DNA of 41,035 bases from Paenirhizobium cremeum (GCF_022884085.1 NZ_JAGGCS010000023.1:1-41035), one strand, 5' to 3'. Positions 23,990 to 36,236 are shown, numbered from the stretch's first letter. The notes: generated by a model not told the origin, from the letters alone. Numbers and translations: made by a program.

Positions 23990-25072
23990 ATGCTCGAATT
24001 GCGCAATGTGTCGAAGATGGCGGGTGGCGAATTCCATATTCGCCCGACCGATCTGACGTTACGGCGGGGTACGCTGAACGTCCTGCTCGGGCCGACGCTC
24101 TCCGGCAAGACCTCGCTGATGCGCCTCATGGCTGGCCTCGACAAGCCGACCGAGGGCGCGATCCATTTCGACGGCGAGGACGTGACCGGCGTCCCGGTGC
24201 AGAAGCGCAACGTTGCCATGGTATATCAGCAGTTTATCAACTATCCGGCGCTGACCGTCTATGAAAACATCGCCTCGCCGATGCGGATTGCCGGAAAGGA
24301 CCACGCGACCATTGATCGCGAAGTGCGCAAGGCGGCCGACCTCCTCAAGCTCACGCCCTATCTTGATCGTACGCCGCTCAATCTTTCCGGCGGCCAGCAG
24401 CAGCGTACGGCGCTGGCGCGGGCGATCGTCAAGAAGGCCAATCTGGTCCTGCTCGACGAGCCGCTGGCAAACCTCGATTACAAACTGCGCGAGGAACTGC
24501 GCGAAGAACTGCCCAAGATTTTCGCCGAATCCGGCGCGATCTTCGTCTACGCCACCACGGAACCCTCCGAGGCGCTGCTGCTTGGCGGCAATACGGCCAC
24601 GCTCAGCGAAGGCCGCATCACCCAGTTCGGTCCGACGATCGAGGTCTATCGCCATCCGGTCGATCTCCTCACGGCAAAAACCTTCGCCGATCCGCCGCTG
24701 AACACCATTCAGGCCGTCAAGGCCGATGGCGTATTTCGCGTCGGCGAACAGGCCGCGCTTCCGGTGCCTCCGCATTTGCTCGATGTTGCGAACGGTCCGG
24801 TTACGATTGCATTCCAGCCGCACCATCTGGCGCTTCGCCGCCAGCATGACGCTGTCGCCAGAGTGAGCGCCCGTACCCTGATCTCCGAGATAGCCGGCTC
24901 GGAAAGCTTTATTCACCTCGAATTCGCTGGCGCCCGCTGGGTCATGCTCGCTCATGGCATCCATGACATCGAGCCGGATCGGGAAATCGAGGTCTATGTC
25001 GATGCGCGCCATCTGATGGCGTTCGATGGCGAGGGTCGCGCGCTTGGCGCGCCGGCCTCCGAGGCGGTGTGA
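23990..25072 (+). CDS. glpS: Glycerol ABC importer ATP-binding protein GlpS
   Basis: 360 residues: nucleotide-binding domain, then a TOBE-like C-terminal regulatory part. Walker A GPTLSGKT (34-41), signature LSGGQ (132-136) and Walker B LVLLDE (152-157) are intact. The H-loop is not: the usual YVTHDQ reads YATTEP (187-192), with threonine at the switch-histidine position. It pairs with GlpT next door, which lacks the signature instead. Family: the GlpSTPQUV glycerol importer described in Rhizobium leguminosarum. ATG 23990 follows GAGG; the frame is open 15 codons further up. The GlpS and GlpT names here are unrelated to E. coli GlpT. Confidence 0.88.
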   Translation: MLELRNVSKMAGGEFHIRPTDLTLRRGTLNVLLGPTLSGKTSLMRLMAGLDKPTEGAIHFDGEDVTGVPVQKRNVAMVYQQFINYPALTVYENIASPMRIAGKDHATIDREVRKAADLLKLTPYLDRTPLNLSGGQQQRTALARAIVKKANLVLLDEPLANLDYKLREELREELPKIFAESGAIFVYATTEPSEALLLGGNTATLSEGRITQFGPTIEVYRHPVDLLTAKTFADPPLNTIQAVKADGVFRVGEQAALPVPPHLLDVANGPVTIAFQPHHLALRRQHDAVARVSARTLISEIAGSESFIHLEFAGARWVMLAHGIHDIEPDREIEVYVDARHLMAFDGEGRALGAPASEAV

Positions 25073-25086
25073 GGAGGTACGGGATC

Positions 25087-26157
25087 ATGGCACGCATCAA
25101 TCTCCAGCACATCCGTCACGCTTACAGCGCCAAGGCGCAGGCTGCCGGCGACTACGCACTTAAGGAAGTGCATCACGAATGGGCCGATGGCGGCGCCTAT
25201 GCGCTGCTTGGTCCCTCCGGCTGCGGCAAGACCACTTTGCTCAACATCATTTCCGGGCTGCTTTATCCTTCTGAAGGACATATCGAATTCGATGGGGTCG
25301 ATGTTACCAGGCTCTCGACCGAGCAGCGCAACATTGCGCAGGTTTTCCAGTTCCCGGTCGTCTACGACACGATGACGGTGTTCGACAATCTCGCCTTTCC
25401 CTTGCGCAACCGGCATGTGCCGGAAGCCGAGGTTCAGCATCGTGTTGCGGAGATCCTCGAAATGATCGACCTCGGCGGCATGGCGAAGCGCCGGGCGCAA
25501 GGCCTGACCGCCGACCAGAAGCAGAAGATTTCCCTGGGCCGCGGCCTCGTGCGGGCAGATGTCAATGCGATCCTCTTCGACGAACCGCTGACGGTGATCG
25601 ACCCGCATATGAAATGGGTACTGCGGTCGCAACTGAAGCGGCTGCACCGCCAGTCCGGTTTCACCATGGTCTATGTCACGCATGACCAGACCGAGGCGCT
25701 CACCTTCGCCGACAAGGTGGTGGTGATGTATGACGGGCAGATCGTGCAGATCGGCACGCCGGCCGAACTCTTCGAAAAGCCGAGCCACACATTCGTCGGC
25801 TATTTCATCGGCTCTCCGGGCATGAACGTCATGCCGGTCGCCGTAGAGGGCTCTTCTGCCCGTATTGGCGATCAATCCATTCCGCTAGCCGGCTCGCCCA
25901 AGCTCGGCGCCGCCGGCAAGGTAGAGCTCGGTATCCGGCCTGAATTCGTCCGTCTCGGACGCGAAGGCATGCCGGTTCAGGTCAGCAAGGTCGAGGACAT
26001 CGGCCGCCAGAAGATCGTTCGCGCCACATTCTGCGGCCAGCCGTTGTCGATCGTCCTTGCCGAGGATGACGAGGTGCCGGCGGAGGCGCGCATCACTTTC
26101 GACCCGAAGGCGATTGGTATCTACGCCGATTCCTGGCGCGTGGGCATGGAGGGCTGA
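25087..26157 (+). CDS. glpT: Glycerol ABC importer ATP-binding protein GlpT
   Basis: 356 residues of the sugar-importer ATPase type. Walker A GPSGCGKT (42-49), Q-loop QVFQFP, Walker B ILFDE (162-166) and H-loop His199 (VYVTHDQTEA) are intact. The signature region reads LTADQKQKISLGRGL, so LSGGQ is replaced by LTADQ (140-144), and the D-loop is also unusual (LTVID). A C-terminal TOBE-like domain follows. Partner of GlpS: together they would make one complete ATP site, from GlpT Walker motifs with the GlpS signature. GGAGG precedes ATG 25087, 14 bases after the glpS stop. Confidence 0.88.
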   Translation: MARINLQHIRHAYSAKAQAAGDYALKEVHHEWADGGAYALLGPSGCGKTTLLNIISGLLYPSEGHIEFDGVDVTRLSTEQRNIAQVFQFPVVYDTMTVFDNLAFPLRNRHVPEAEVQHRVAEILEMIDLGGMAKRRAQGLTADQKQKISLGRGLVRADVNAILFDEPLTVIDPHMKWVLRSQLKRLHRQSGFTMVYVTHDQTEALTFADKVVVMYDGQIVQIGTPAELFEKPSHTFVGYFIGSPGMNVMPVAVEGSSARIGDQSIPLAGSPKLGAAGKVELGIRPEFVRLGREGMPVQVSKVEDIGRQKIVRATFCGQPLSIVLAEDDEVPAEARITFDPKAIGIYADSWRVGMEG

Positions 26158-26160
26158 CCC

Positions 26161-27030
<870 letters not shown>

Positions 27031-27043
27031 GGGAGGCAGGACG

Positions 27044-27859
<816 letters not shown>

Positions 27860-27874
27860 GTAAGGGAGGCTCTG

Positions 27875-28156
27875 ATGAACTTTTCCTGGATGGCCTGGAC
27901 GTTGCCGACAGCGCTGTTCTTCGGCGGCATCTTTGCCCTGATTGCGCTGATGGCGGTGTGGGAATATTTCGCGCCGGGCGGCAATCCGCGCATCGGCATC
28001 CTGCGCTTCGAAACGACCCGCGGCGACCGGCTTTTCGTTTCGCTGCTCGGTTCGGCATTCATTCATCTTGCCTGGCTGGGACTTGGCGGTCCCAACCTCT
28101 GGTGGGCTCTCGCCTTGTCAGTGGTCTACGCCGTTGGCGTATTCCGCTTCGTGTGA
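27875..28156 (+). CDS. glpU: Small membrane protein GlpU (DUF2160 type)
   Basis: 93 residues, almost all hydrophobic, with three likely membrane helices (about 8-28, 53-71, 74-92) and a short loop containing NPRIGILRFETTRGDRLF. It matches the DUF2160 family, which is found beside glycerol ABC importers and is needed for the Rhizobium leguminosarum system as I recall it. Its role in the complex is unknown. GGGAGG precedes the ATG, 15 bases after glpQ. Confidence 0.85.
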   Translation: MNFSWMAWTLPTALFFGGIFALIALMAVWEYFAPGGNPRIGILRFETTRGDRLFVSLLGSAFIHLAWLGLGGPNLWWALALSVVYAVGVFRFV

Positions 28157-28234
28157 GGCAGAAAGGACGGATGGCGGGAGGACCGGCATCCACGACGAAA
28201 GAAACTGCAATCGCAAACCCTTGGGAGGACAATC

Positions 28235-29956
<1,722 letters not shown>

Positions 29957-29979
29957 ATCCTGGTAGAAATCGGGAGAAG

Positions 29980-30008
29980 GACCGGGGCGCGGACCAAGCG
30001 CCCCGGTC
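29980..30008 (+). repeat. Perfect 11-bp stem-loop between glpV and glpK
   Basis: GACCGGGGCGC (29980-29990) pairs perfectly with GCGCCCCGGTC (29998-30008) around a 7-base loop. No T run follows, so it should protect the 3' end of the glpV message or end transcription only in part. It mirrors the stem-loop after dppA. Confidence 0.85.
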
Positions 30009-30143
30009 ACCTGTGTTTCGGGAATGACGACGGTTTCCCGAAAATATGGAGGGATCTTGCGTCCTTGACGGCGCGGGACAAAGAGTAGAGGCAGGGCAGG
30101 CATCCTGTTTTCACCTGCCATGCGAAAGGGAGCGAGACAGTCC

Positions 30144-31640
30144 ATGGGTGGTTACATCCTCGCCATCGATCAGGGAACCACATCCAGCCGCGCCGTTGTC
30201 TTCGATGGAGACATGACGATTGCGGGCGTTGGCCAGCAGGAATTCACGCAGCATTTCCCGTCTTCCGGCTGGGTGGAACACGATGCAGAGGAAATCTGGA
30301 GAAGCGTTCTCGCAACCGTTCGAACCGCACTTACCAAGGCAAGCGTATCCGCCGCCGACATCACAGCGATCGGCATCACCAACCAGCGCGAGACCACGGT
30401 CGTGTGGGACCGCAAGACCGGCGAGCCGCTGCACCGCGCGATCGTCTGGCAGGATCGCCGCACGGCCCGTTTCTGCGAGGAGCTGAAGGAAAAAGGCCTC
30501 GAACCGAAGTTCACCGCAAAGACCGGCCTGCTGCTTGATCCCTATTTTTCCGGCACAAAGCTTTCCTGGCTCTTGACCAATGTCGAAGGATTGCGCGCCC
30601 GCGCCGAGGCCGGCGAGGTTTGCTTCGGCACAGTGGATAGCTGGCTCATCTACAAGCTGACGGGCGGCAAGGTGCATGTTACCGACGCCACGAACGCGTC
30701 CCGCACGCTTCTTTACAATATCGGCGAGAACCGCTGGGACGACGAACTTCTGTCGATTCTCGATGTTCCCGCCGCCATGCTCCCGGAAGTCAAGGATTGC
30801 GCCGCCGATTTCGGCGTGACCGATCCGGCGGTCTTCGGCGTCGCCATCCCCATTCTGGGTGTCGCGGGCGACCAGCAGGCCGCCGTGATCGGCAACGCCT
30901 GCTTCGAGCCCGGCATGATGAAATCCACTTATGGCACCGGCTGCTTTGCCCTGCTCAACACCGGCACCGACCGGGTCGCCTCGTCGAACCGCCTGCTGAC
31001 GACCATCGCCTACCGGCTGGACGGGGTGACGACCTATGCGCTGGAGGGCTCTATCTTTATCGCCGGCGCGGCGGTGCAGTGGTTGCGTGACGAACTCGGT
31101 TTCATCGGCGTTTCATCCGAGGTGGGCGCGCTGGCCATGAAGGCGGACCCTAACCAGCGCGTTTATCTCGTGCCTGCTTTCACCGGTCTTGGAGCTCCTT
31201 ATTGGGATGCGGATGCGCGCGGCGCGATTTTCGGCCTGACGCGCAGCACCGGGCCGGAGGAATTCGCCCGCGCAGCCCTGGAAAGCGTCGCTTACCAGAC
31301 CCACGACCTGCTGGAGGCGATGAAGAAGGACTGGAACGGTGCAGCCGACAAGACCGTGCTGCGCGTCGATGGCGGCATGGTTGCCTCCGACTGGACCATG
31401 CAGCGGCTCGCTGACATTCTGGCAAGCCCGGTCGACCGGCCGGTGATCCTTGAAACGACGGTCCTCGGCGCCGCATGGCTCGCGGGCTCCCGCGCTGGCA
31501 TCTGGCCGGATCGCAAGGGCTTTGCCGAACGCTGGCGTCGCGATCATCGTTTCGAGCCTGCCATGCCGCAGGCCGAGCGTATTGCGGCTATTGCCGGTTG
31601 GCACGACAGCGTGTCGCGCTGCCTGACCAAGCGGCGTTGA
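30144..31640 (+). CDS. glpK: Glycerol kinase
   Basis: 498 residues, the normal length for GlpK of the FGGY kinase family; it phosphorylates glycerol to glycerol-3-phosphate in the cytosol, trapping it and making the GlpR effector and GlpD substrate. Visible motifs: AIDQGTTSSRAVVFD (7-21), GWVEHDAEEIW, ITNQRETTVVWDRKTGEPL, IVWQDRRTA, STYGTGCF, the FGGY signature region VPAFTGLGAPYWDADARG, and LRVDGGMVASDWTMQ. ATG 30144 is preferred because the protein then begins at the first strand, with GGGAGCGAG upstream. It ends 3 bases from the convergent ligase gene. Confidence 0.96.
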   Translation: MGGYILAIDQGTTSSRAVVFDGDMTIAGVGQQEFTQHFPSSGWVEHDAEEIWRSVLATVRTALTKASVSAADITAIGITNQRETTVVWDRKTGEPLHRAIVWQDRRTARFCEELKEKGLEPKFTAKTGLLLDPYFSGTKLSWLLTNVEGLRARAEAGEVCFGTVDSWLIYKLTGGKVHVTDATNASRTLLYNIGENRWDDELLSILDVPAAMLPEVKDCAADFGVTDPAVFGVAIPILGVAGDQQAAVIGNACFEPGMMKSTYGTGCFALLNTGTDRVASSNRLLTTIAYRLDGVTTYALEGSIFIAGAAVQWLRDELGFIGVSSEVGALAMKADPNQRVYLVPAFTGLGAPYWDADARGAIFGLTRSTGPEEFARAALESVAYQTHDLLEAMKKDWNGAADKTVLRVDGGMVASDWTMQRLADILASPVDRPVILETTVLGAAWLAGSRAGIWPDRKGFAERWRRDHRFEPAMPQAERIAAIAGWHDSVSRCLTKRR

Positions 31641-31643
31641 CGC

Positions 31644-33269
31644 TCAGCTTGCCCTGTCGATCATGCCGACCAGCGTTTCCAGCCGGTCGGCCTCCCGCGG
31701 CAGCTTGTCCTGCCGCAGCCGTGCGATGCGGGGAAACCGCATCGCCACTCCGGATTTGTGCCGGCCGGACCGTGCGATGCCTTCGAAGGCCACTTCCACG
31801 ACGAAGCCGTGATCGTGGTCGGCTCTCAGCGCTCGAACCGGGCCGAACCGATCGATGGTATTGTTGCGCACATAGCGGTCGAGAAGTTCGAGTTCCGCAT
31901 CGGTAAAGCCGAAATAGGCCTTTCCGACGGGAACGAGTACGTCGCCCTGCTCCGGATCGGCGGTCCAGACCCCGAAAGTGAAATCGGAATAATAGCTCGA
32001 ACGTTTGCCGTGGCCGCGCTGCGCATACATCAGCACGGCGTCGACATTCATCGGGTCGCGCTTCCATTTGAACCACGGCCCCTTTATGCGCCCGGCCTGA
32101 TAGCTGCTGTCCAACCGCTTTATCATCACGCCCTCGATCACAGGATCGGGTGGATCGCCACGCAAACGGTCGAGCTCTTCCCATGAGGAAAACGGCACCA
32201 GCGGAGAAAGGTCGAAACGTGTCAGCGCGACATTCTCGATTGTGCGGACGAGCCGTTCCCGGCGGATGAGAAATGTCTCGGCGCGAATGTCGGTATCGCG
32301 ATCGAAGAGCATGTCATAGGCCCGGATGAAGGCCGGGTAGTCGCGGATCATCTTGCTGGAAACGGTCTTGCGGTTCAGCCGCTGCTGAAGGTCGGAAAAT
32401 GTCCGGGTTGGCTCGTTCGAGCGGAGCGTTCCGCCGATCAACAGTTCGCCGTCGATCACGCCCTCGAACTCGGCGGCGTCCAGCACATCCGGAAAGGCGG
32501 CGGAGATGTCGTCGCCCGAGCGGGAGTAGAGCTTTCGCCTTCCGCCGAAATGAGAAAGCTGCACACGGATGCCATCCCATTTCCACTCGGCGGCAAAGTC
32601 CTTGGGGTCCAGTCCTTCCAGATCGCGGTCGCCAACGGGATTGGAGAGCATGACCGAGTGAAAGATCGCCGGCGTTGCAAGAACCGGCTTGTCGCCGCGA
32701 TCTTCCAGCCAGGCGAACAGGTTTTCGTAGGGCGGCTCGAGCCCGTGCCAGAGCGTTTCGATCTCGCTCACCTCCTTCCGGCCGAATTGCGCAAGCGCCT
32801 GCTTGGCAAGGCGGGCCGATACCCCGATCCTTAAGCCACCGGTCACCAGCTTCAGAAAGGCGAAACGGCCGGATGTGTCGAGTGCGTCGAGCAGCCCCCG
32901 GACGACACTGCGCGTGTCGCTGCGGCTGGCGGTCTGCAGGGCATGGATCACCTCGGAAAGCCGTGGCTGGCTTGTGAGCGAACGCTGGGTGACCCGGTCG
33001 CCGTCCCATACCAGCGAGATGGTTTCGGCGAGGTCCCCGACGTAATCGTAGGAATAGCGGAATAGCTCCTCATCCATCCGCTCCAGTACCAGCTCGCGCA
33101 GGAGAGCCGGCTTCACATTGGCAAGGTCGAGCGTACCGGCGAGAACGGCGAGCCCGTAACCCCTGTCGGGATCGGGGGTATCGCGGAAATAGTCGGTGAG
33201 CAGCGTCAGCTTGCCGTTGCGCGCGGGCGTCAGCACGAGGCGGTCGAGCAGGTCGGAGAAGGCTTTCAT
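31644..33269 (-). CDS. ATP-dependent DNA ligase, cisplatin/DNA-damage response type
   Basis: 541 residues. An N-terminal ligase DNA-binding domain (to about 180) is followed by the adenylation domain with the catalytic lysine in EWKWDGIRVQ (Lys230), then an OB domain. Motifs such as FEGVIDGELL, EGVMIKRLDSSYQAGR and FKWKRDPMNVDAVLMY belong to ATP-dependent ligases. It matches the cisplatin damage response ligase family that is usually encoded with an MBL exonuclease, as here (7 bases upstream). ATG 33269 was chosen; the longer frame to 33305 overlaps the exonuclease gene. It seals nicks in a repair pathway separate from NAD-dependent LigA. Confidence 0.92.
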   Translation of the reverse strand: MKAFSDLLDRLVLTPARNGKLTLLTDYFRDTPDPDRGYGLAVLAGTLDLANVKPALLRELVLERMDEELFRYSYDYVGDLAETISLVWDGDRVTQRSLTSQPRLSEVIHALQTASRSDTRSVVRGLLDALDTSGRFAFLKLVTGGLRIGVSARLAKQALAQFGRKEVSEIETLWHGLEPPYENLFAWLEDRGDKPVLATPAIFHSVMLSNPVGDRDLEGLDPKDFAAEWKWDGIRVQLSHFGGRRKLYSRSGDDISAAFPDVLDAAEFEGVIDGELLIGGTLRSNEPTRTFSDLQQRLNRKTVSSKMIRDYPAFIRAYDMLFDRDTDIRAETFLIRRERLVRTIENVALTRFDLSPLVPFSSWEELDRLRGDPPDPVIEGVMIKRLDSSYQAGRIKGPWFKWKRDPMNVDAVLMYAQRGHGKRSSYYSDFTFGVWTADPEQGDVLVPVGKAYFGFTDAELELLDRYVRNNTIDRFGPVRALRADHDHGFVVEVAFEGIARSGRHKSGVAMRFPRIARLRQDKLPREADRLETLVGMIDRAS

Positions 33270-33276
33270 GACGCCG

Positions 33277-34290
33277 TCAGTCTCCCTCGTCCTCATAGCC
33301 GACAAGATGCAGCGGCCGGGCCGCGATGCCGCTCAGCTCGCACCAGCGCACCAGCGCCTCCTCGCGCCCGTGCGTTACCCAGACTTGCTGAGGCGCAATT
33401 TCCCGAATCGTGGTGGTGAGTTCCGGCCAGTCGCAGTGATCCGAGATGACGAGCGGAAGCTCGACGCCAAGCTGCTTGGCGCGCTGGCGGATCATCATCC
33501 AGCCGGATGCGAAGATCGACAACGGATCGTTGAAGCGTCGCGCCCACCGGTCGTTGAAGGCGGATGGCGGACCGATGACGACCTTGCCGCGAAACCCGTC
33601 CGCGGCCACCGTATCGTCGGTCGCTGGCCTGAGTTCGCCAAGCGGAATGCCTTCGTCTGCATAATATTCGCAAAGCCGGGAGAGCGCGCCATGGATATAG
33701 ATCGGTTCGTCATATCCCGCGCGACGAATGAGCGAGATTACTCGCTGCGCCTTGCCCAGCGCATAGGCGCCAACCAGATGGCTGCGATCCGGAAATTGGG
33801 ACAGGGAAGTGATGAGCTTGCCGATCTCCCTGTCAGGATCGGGATGATGAAAGACCGGAAGTGCGAAGGTCGCCTCCGTAATGAAGACGTCGCAGGCGAC
33901 AGGCTCGAACGGTGCGCAGGTGGGATCGATGCCGCGCTTGTAATCGCCCGAGACGACGATCCGCGTTCCTTGCCTCTCGATTGCGATCTGGGCTGATCCC
34001 AGCACATGGCCTGCGGGATGAAAGCTGACGGCGACCCCGTTCAGGTCGAGGGGGCGTCCCAATGCAATCGCCTGTTCGCTGTCACAGAAATCCGGCCCGA
34101 GGCGAATGCGCATGATGTCGAGCGTCTGGCGGGTAGCGAGCACTTTTCCGTGGCCGGGCCTGGCATGGTCGGAGTGAGCATGCGTAATCAATGCCCGCGA
34201 GACCGGACGGACCGGATCGACGTGAAAATCGCCTAGCGGGCAATAGAGGCCTTCCGGCGTCGGATGGAGCAGGGCTTCCGGCTTTATCAT
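33277..34290 (-). CDS. Ligase-associated DNA damage response exonuclease (MBL fold)
   Basis: 337 residues of the metallo-beta-lactamase fold, beta-CASP/SNM1-like. The zinc motif HAHSDHA (37-43) is near the N terminus, followed by PAGHVLGSAQIAIER, VVSGDYKRG and the late motifs ISDHCDW and VWVTHGREE. It processes DNA ends in the same damage pathway as the adjacent ligase. In many bacteria two more partners, a ligase-associated helicase and a PdeM endonuclease, lie alongside; neither is seen here. The ligase gene starts only 7 bases after its stop, so the two form one transcript. Confidence 0.92.
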   Translation of the reverse strand: MIKPEALLHPTPEGLYCPLGDFHVDPVRPVSRALITHAHSDHARPGHGKVLATRQTLDIMRIRLGPDFCDSEQAIALGRPLDLNGVAVSFHPAGHVLGSAQIAIERQGTRIVVSGDYKRGIDPTCAPFEPVACDVFITEATFALPVFHHPDPDREIGKLITSLSQFPDRSHLVGAYALGKAQRVISLIRRAGYDEPIYIHGALSRLCEYYADEGIPLGELRPATDDTVAADGFRGKVVIGPPSAFNDRWARRFNDPLSIFASGWMMIRQRAKQLGVELPLVISDHCDWPELTTTIREIAPQQVWVTHGREEALVRWCELSGIAARPLHLVGYEDEGD

Positions 34291-34433
34291 CCAGCTTCAA
34301 ATAGGGTGGCGACATCCATCCCGCCAGTGCGGTTCTTCGGCAGAGCACGTCTTGGCGCGAGGCATTCGCACGGCGCATCCTGCTTTATCCGAGTTGCCTC
34401 TGAGCAGGCCTCACCAGGTCATAAAACGAAGGC

Positions 34434-34461
34434 GGGGCCTGCATCCTGCAATACAGGCCCC
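34434..34461 (-). terminator. Candidate terminator after the MCP-like gene
   Basis: GGGGCCTG (34434-34441) pairs with CAGGCCCC (34454-34461) around a 12-base loop, 30 bases after the stop at 34491. Read on the minus strand, GCCTTCGTTTTA follows the stem, a weak T tract. Confidence 0.45.
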
Positions 34462-34490
34462 ATCGATGGGTTCATCTATTTGTGGTTGCC

Positions 34491-36236
34491 TTAGAACAGA
34501 GCTGACTCGAAGAGATCTTCGTCATCATCCGCTGCCGAGGCGGCGGCAACCGGCGCGGCGGTGGCTGCCGGTAGCGGAAGAACGGCCGCGTGAATCTCGC
34601 GTTCGGCCGCCATGGTATAGCTGCGATAGATCTGGCTGCCGATTGCCTCGATTGCATGGCTGAGATCCGAGAGAGCCGGCGGGACACCCGGGGCAGCCCC
34701 GGCCACTTCGTCGGAGCAACGTGCGAGAATGTCGCCGAGTTCCGCCTTGTAATCGAGCTGGACCATCGCCTTTTCCATGCGCTCGGCGGCGTCGCGGCCA
34801 TCCTCGCCAAGACGGGCAAGATCCTTTTCCATGCTGTCGCCCGCGTCATGGATGCGGCAGGCCGCGGACTGCAGGCGTTGTCCGAGGTTGACGTCGCCGT
34901 CCAGGCCGTCCGTTCCCTCCGCCATGTCTGCAGCAGCCTCCTGAAGCGCATGCAGCGCCGTCAGGATGGTTTCCGCCGTCTCGTCCATCTGGCCGGCGAA
35001 ATTGCGCAGCTCGGCCGTCACGACATTGATCGCGCGGCCTTCCTCGCCGATGCGGCTGCAGCGCAGATTGGTGTTCAGCGCCATATACTGGATGTCGGTG
35101 CGGACCACGCGGACGATCTCGATACCGGAAACCAGTTCGCCGACCAGTTCGGCGGTGCTGCGGCTGAGATCGGTGGCTTCGAGCGAGGCCGCCTCCACGG
35201 TCGTCACGATCTTTCGGGCTGCCGCAACATTCTGTTCCAGCTGCCGGATTGCGCGGCTGTTGCCGCTTTCGCCATTGCCGGCCATCAGGTCGCGCAGCGA
35301 CAGCATCTCGCCGATATCGCCGCGGAAGCTTCCCATCGTGTTGACGATCTTTGTCGTGTCGCGGTCGAAATCTGCACTCGTCTGTTCGAGCTGACGGGCG
35401 ACCAGACAGGTGATGGCGATCGAAAGCCGGTTCTTTTGATCTTGCGAAAGCGAGCGCCCTTCGCCCGTTTCGAGATAGTCGTCAAGGATAGCGAAGGCCG
35501 ATTGGCAATGCTCGATGCGCTGGCGGGAAATGTCGCCAATCTGCATAGCGGAAAGCACCGTCGCAAGCTTCGTTTGAACGCCGCCGGCAAGCTTGCGCAC
35601 CCGCTGGGCGGTGGCGCCAAGCGTGCGATGCTGCTCGGTCAGGAGCTCGCTGCTTTCGGCAAGATCCTTGACGATGCCGGGAACCACGGTCTCGAACTGA
35701 TGCAGGATTTCCCGACCGCGGGCCGCCGCCGGGTCGAGACGCTTGCCGAGTTGGTCGAGCGTTTCGGCAAACTTGTCGACCTGGCTTGCGCCATACTGGA
35801 TGCGCTCGATGATTTCCTCTGCAAAGCCGGCAAAATCCGCGATACCGGCGCCGGTGATCTTGGCGGTAATCGCGAAGGTACGCAGGTAGCGCAACGTTTC
35901 GCGCATCGTCACGACCTTGTCGCGCAACCCTTTTTCGATCGAGGAAATGGTGGCGAGCGCCGACTGCCGCCGGCTTTCCCGCTCTGGCAGCGCCGAAAGC
36001 TCCGTCATGGTCGCCTTGAGTTCGCGGCCCGTCGCTTCAGCGTTGTCGCCGTCAAGCGCGCCTGTCACGGCATCCAGCGTCGCCGCCAGCTTGTCGATGG
36101 ATTCCAGGACCGAGAGCAGGATGGTGCCGCCTTCGAGAAAACGTTTCTCGATGGCCGTGCGCGCCTGTTCGAGATCGGCGGAAATCACGCCGTTCCCGGA
36201 TGTCGTGAGATCATGGCTAAGTCTGGCGTGCTGCAT
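34491..36236 (-). CDS. Soluble coiled-coil MCP-like chemotaxis protein
   Basis: 581 residues, no membrane helix, almost wholly helical coiled coil. Residues 380-413 (TDIQYMALNTNLR, then IGEEGRAINVVTAELRNFA) line up with the MCP signalling tip (ALNAAVEAARAGEqGrGFAVVAxEVRxLA), but the usual NAAIEAARAGE core is changed to NTNLRCSRIGEE. Earlier, MQIGDISRQRIEH (231-243) fits the DxxxQ phosphatase motif of CheZ (Asp235, Gln239). The C terminus is Ala/Pro-rich and ends acidic (ADDDEDLFESALF). It is divergent from the stas-cheY-cheA-cheW operon, sharing its control region. It may be a cytoplasmic receptor-like scaffold for CheA/CheW, or a CheY phosphatase; the operon has no cheZ in view. GGGGAT is found about 10 bases before ATG 36236. 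Confidence 0.8.
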   Translation of the reverse strand: MQHARLSHDLTTSGNGVISADLEQARTAIEKRFLEGGTILLSVLESIDKLAATLDAVTGALDGDNAEATGRELKATMTELSALPERESRRQSALATISSIEKGLRDKVVTMRETLRYLRTFAITAKITGAGIADFAGFAEEIIERIQYGASQVDKFAETLDQLGKRLDPAAARGREILHQFETVVPGIVKDLAESSELLTEQHRTLGATAQRVRKLAGGVQTKLATVLSAMQIGDISRQRIEHCQSAFAILDDYLETGEGRSLSQDQKNRLSIAITCLVARQLEQTSADFDRDTTKIVNTMGSFRGDIGEMLSLRDLMAGNGESGNSRAIRQLEQNVAAARKIVTTVEAASLEATDLSRSTAELVGELVSGIEIVRVVRTDIQYMALNTNLRCSRIGEEGRAINVVTAELRNFAGQMDETAETILTALHALQEAAADMAEGTDGLDGDVNLGQRLQSAACRIHDAGDSMEKDLARLGEDGRDAAERMEKAMVQLDYKAELGDILARCSDEVAGAAPGVPPALSDLSHAIEAIGSQIYRSYTMAAEREIHAAVLPLPAATAAPVAAASAADDDEDLFESALF

